Part shown: piece after piece, positions 6,724-6,816 of the stretch | Numbering within the stretch: the stretch's first letter is position 1 | Layout of the letters: every line of letters begins with the position of its first letter | Assembly: GCA_003646525.1 (NCBI GenBank) | Contig: QMKU01000071.1 | Coordinates: 1-6,816, forward strand | Source: Campylobacterota bacterium | GTDB lineage: Bacteria; Campylobacterota; Campylobacteria; Campylobacterales; Sulfurovaceae | DNA length: 6,816 nt | Reading direction: 5' to 3' | Program-made: the position numbers and the translations under genes | The notes under the pieces: generated by a model | Told to the model about the DNA's origin: nothing | Database searches by the model: none | What the model saw: only the letters and a program-made list of their open reading frames with translations

Positions 6724-6732
6724 TGGTATAAT
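6724..6732 (+). promoter_or_regulatory. extended -10 promoter for the transposase
   Basis: TGGTATAAT is a perfect extended -10 (TG-N-TATAAT). The hexamer ends at 6732, so transcription would start around 6738-6740, on the ATG itself. No good -35 is seen 17 bases upstream (ACCAAA), as is usual for extended -10 promoters. Confidence 0.5.
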
Positions 6733-6737
6733 ACAAT

Positions 6738-6816
6738 ATGAGATACATAACAGACTTAAATGAAGAGACAATTAAAGCTTTAGAGCATATTATAAAAAAT
6801 GAAGAACGCTATAAAA
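6738..6816 (+). CDS. IS630-family transposase, N-terminal fragment (3' end outside window)
   Basis: ATG 6738 opens a frame of 26 codons running off the right edge. It begins MRYITDLNEETIKALEHIIK and continues with NEERYK. This resembles IS630-type transposases, which often begin 'M(K/R)YI..L..ET...L..I' before a helix-turn-helix DNA-binding domain of the form '..R.RA..ILLS..G'. The helix-turn-helix and the DDE catalytic residues would lie outside the window, so the call rests on a short match from memory. The gene is divergent from the truncated peptidase gene. No Shine-Dalgarno sequence precedes the ATG. Confidence 0.5.
   Translation, partial: MRYITDLNEETIKALEHIIKNEERYK

Larger units (their letters stand above)
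6696..6816 (+). mobile_element. left end of a putative IS630-family insertion sequence (runs off the window)
   Basis: The coding frame of the exported protein ends abruptly at a TAG at 6703-6701, and a transposase-like start follows on the other strand. IS630 elements insert at TA; TA dinucleotides at 6694-6695 and 6698-6699 are candidate junctions. The exact tip and terminal inverted repeat cannot be fixed because the other end is outside the window. The boundary given is approximate. Confidence 0.45.

Overview
The window looks like a piece of an AT-rich bacterial accessory region. The protein styles (a gingipain-type C25 peptidase with long beta-sandwich extensions, a RelE/ParE toxin with an FPYKYRKSIYF stretch) suggest a Campylobacterota-like host such as a Sulfurovum or Sulfurimonas relative. 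That taxonomic guess is an inference from style and composition only.

Layout. The left edge (1-246, + strand) is the C-terminal part of a very AT-rich RelE/ParE-family toxin. A gene-free stretch (247-658) follows, carrying a 28-bp direct repeat and an imperfect hairpin. From about 6700 down to 659 all real genes lie on the minus strand, in transcription order: (i) a 674-codon open frame encoding secreted-type beta-sandwich modules and the N-terminal region of a C25 peptidase, with its own N-terminus missing; (ii) in the +1 frame with a 14-nt overlap, the C25 catalytic domain with its His/Cys dyad; (iii) a 63-residue lasso peptide precursor whose ATG overlaps the peptidase stop (TAATG); (iv) an asparagine-synthetase-like lasso cyclase; (v) an HPr-kinase-like protein starting at a TTG that overlaps the cyclase stop (TTGA). 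The right edge holds what looks like the end of an IS630-type element: an extended -10 promoter and the first 26 codons of a transposase, pointing out of the window.

Main result. Genes iii-v form a compact lasso peptide cluster of the kinase-tailored type. The precursor has the leader signature Y32-P35-L37-G41-T47 and a predicted core GKNTASGDPGNWFES with a Gly1-Asp8 ring. The core ends in serine, which is the residue phosphorylated in paeninodin-type lasso peptides by an HPrK-like kinase encoded in the same cluster. The cluster is odd in three ways: no B1 (PqqD-like RRE) or B2 (leader peptidase) gene is visible, there is no transporter, and the precursor is translationally coupled to a C25 peptidase gene. 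That peptidase gene seems to be damaged: its 5' end stops at the putative IS630 end, and it is split by a +1 frame change before the catalytic domain.
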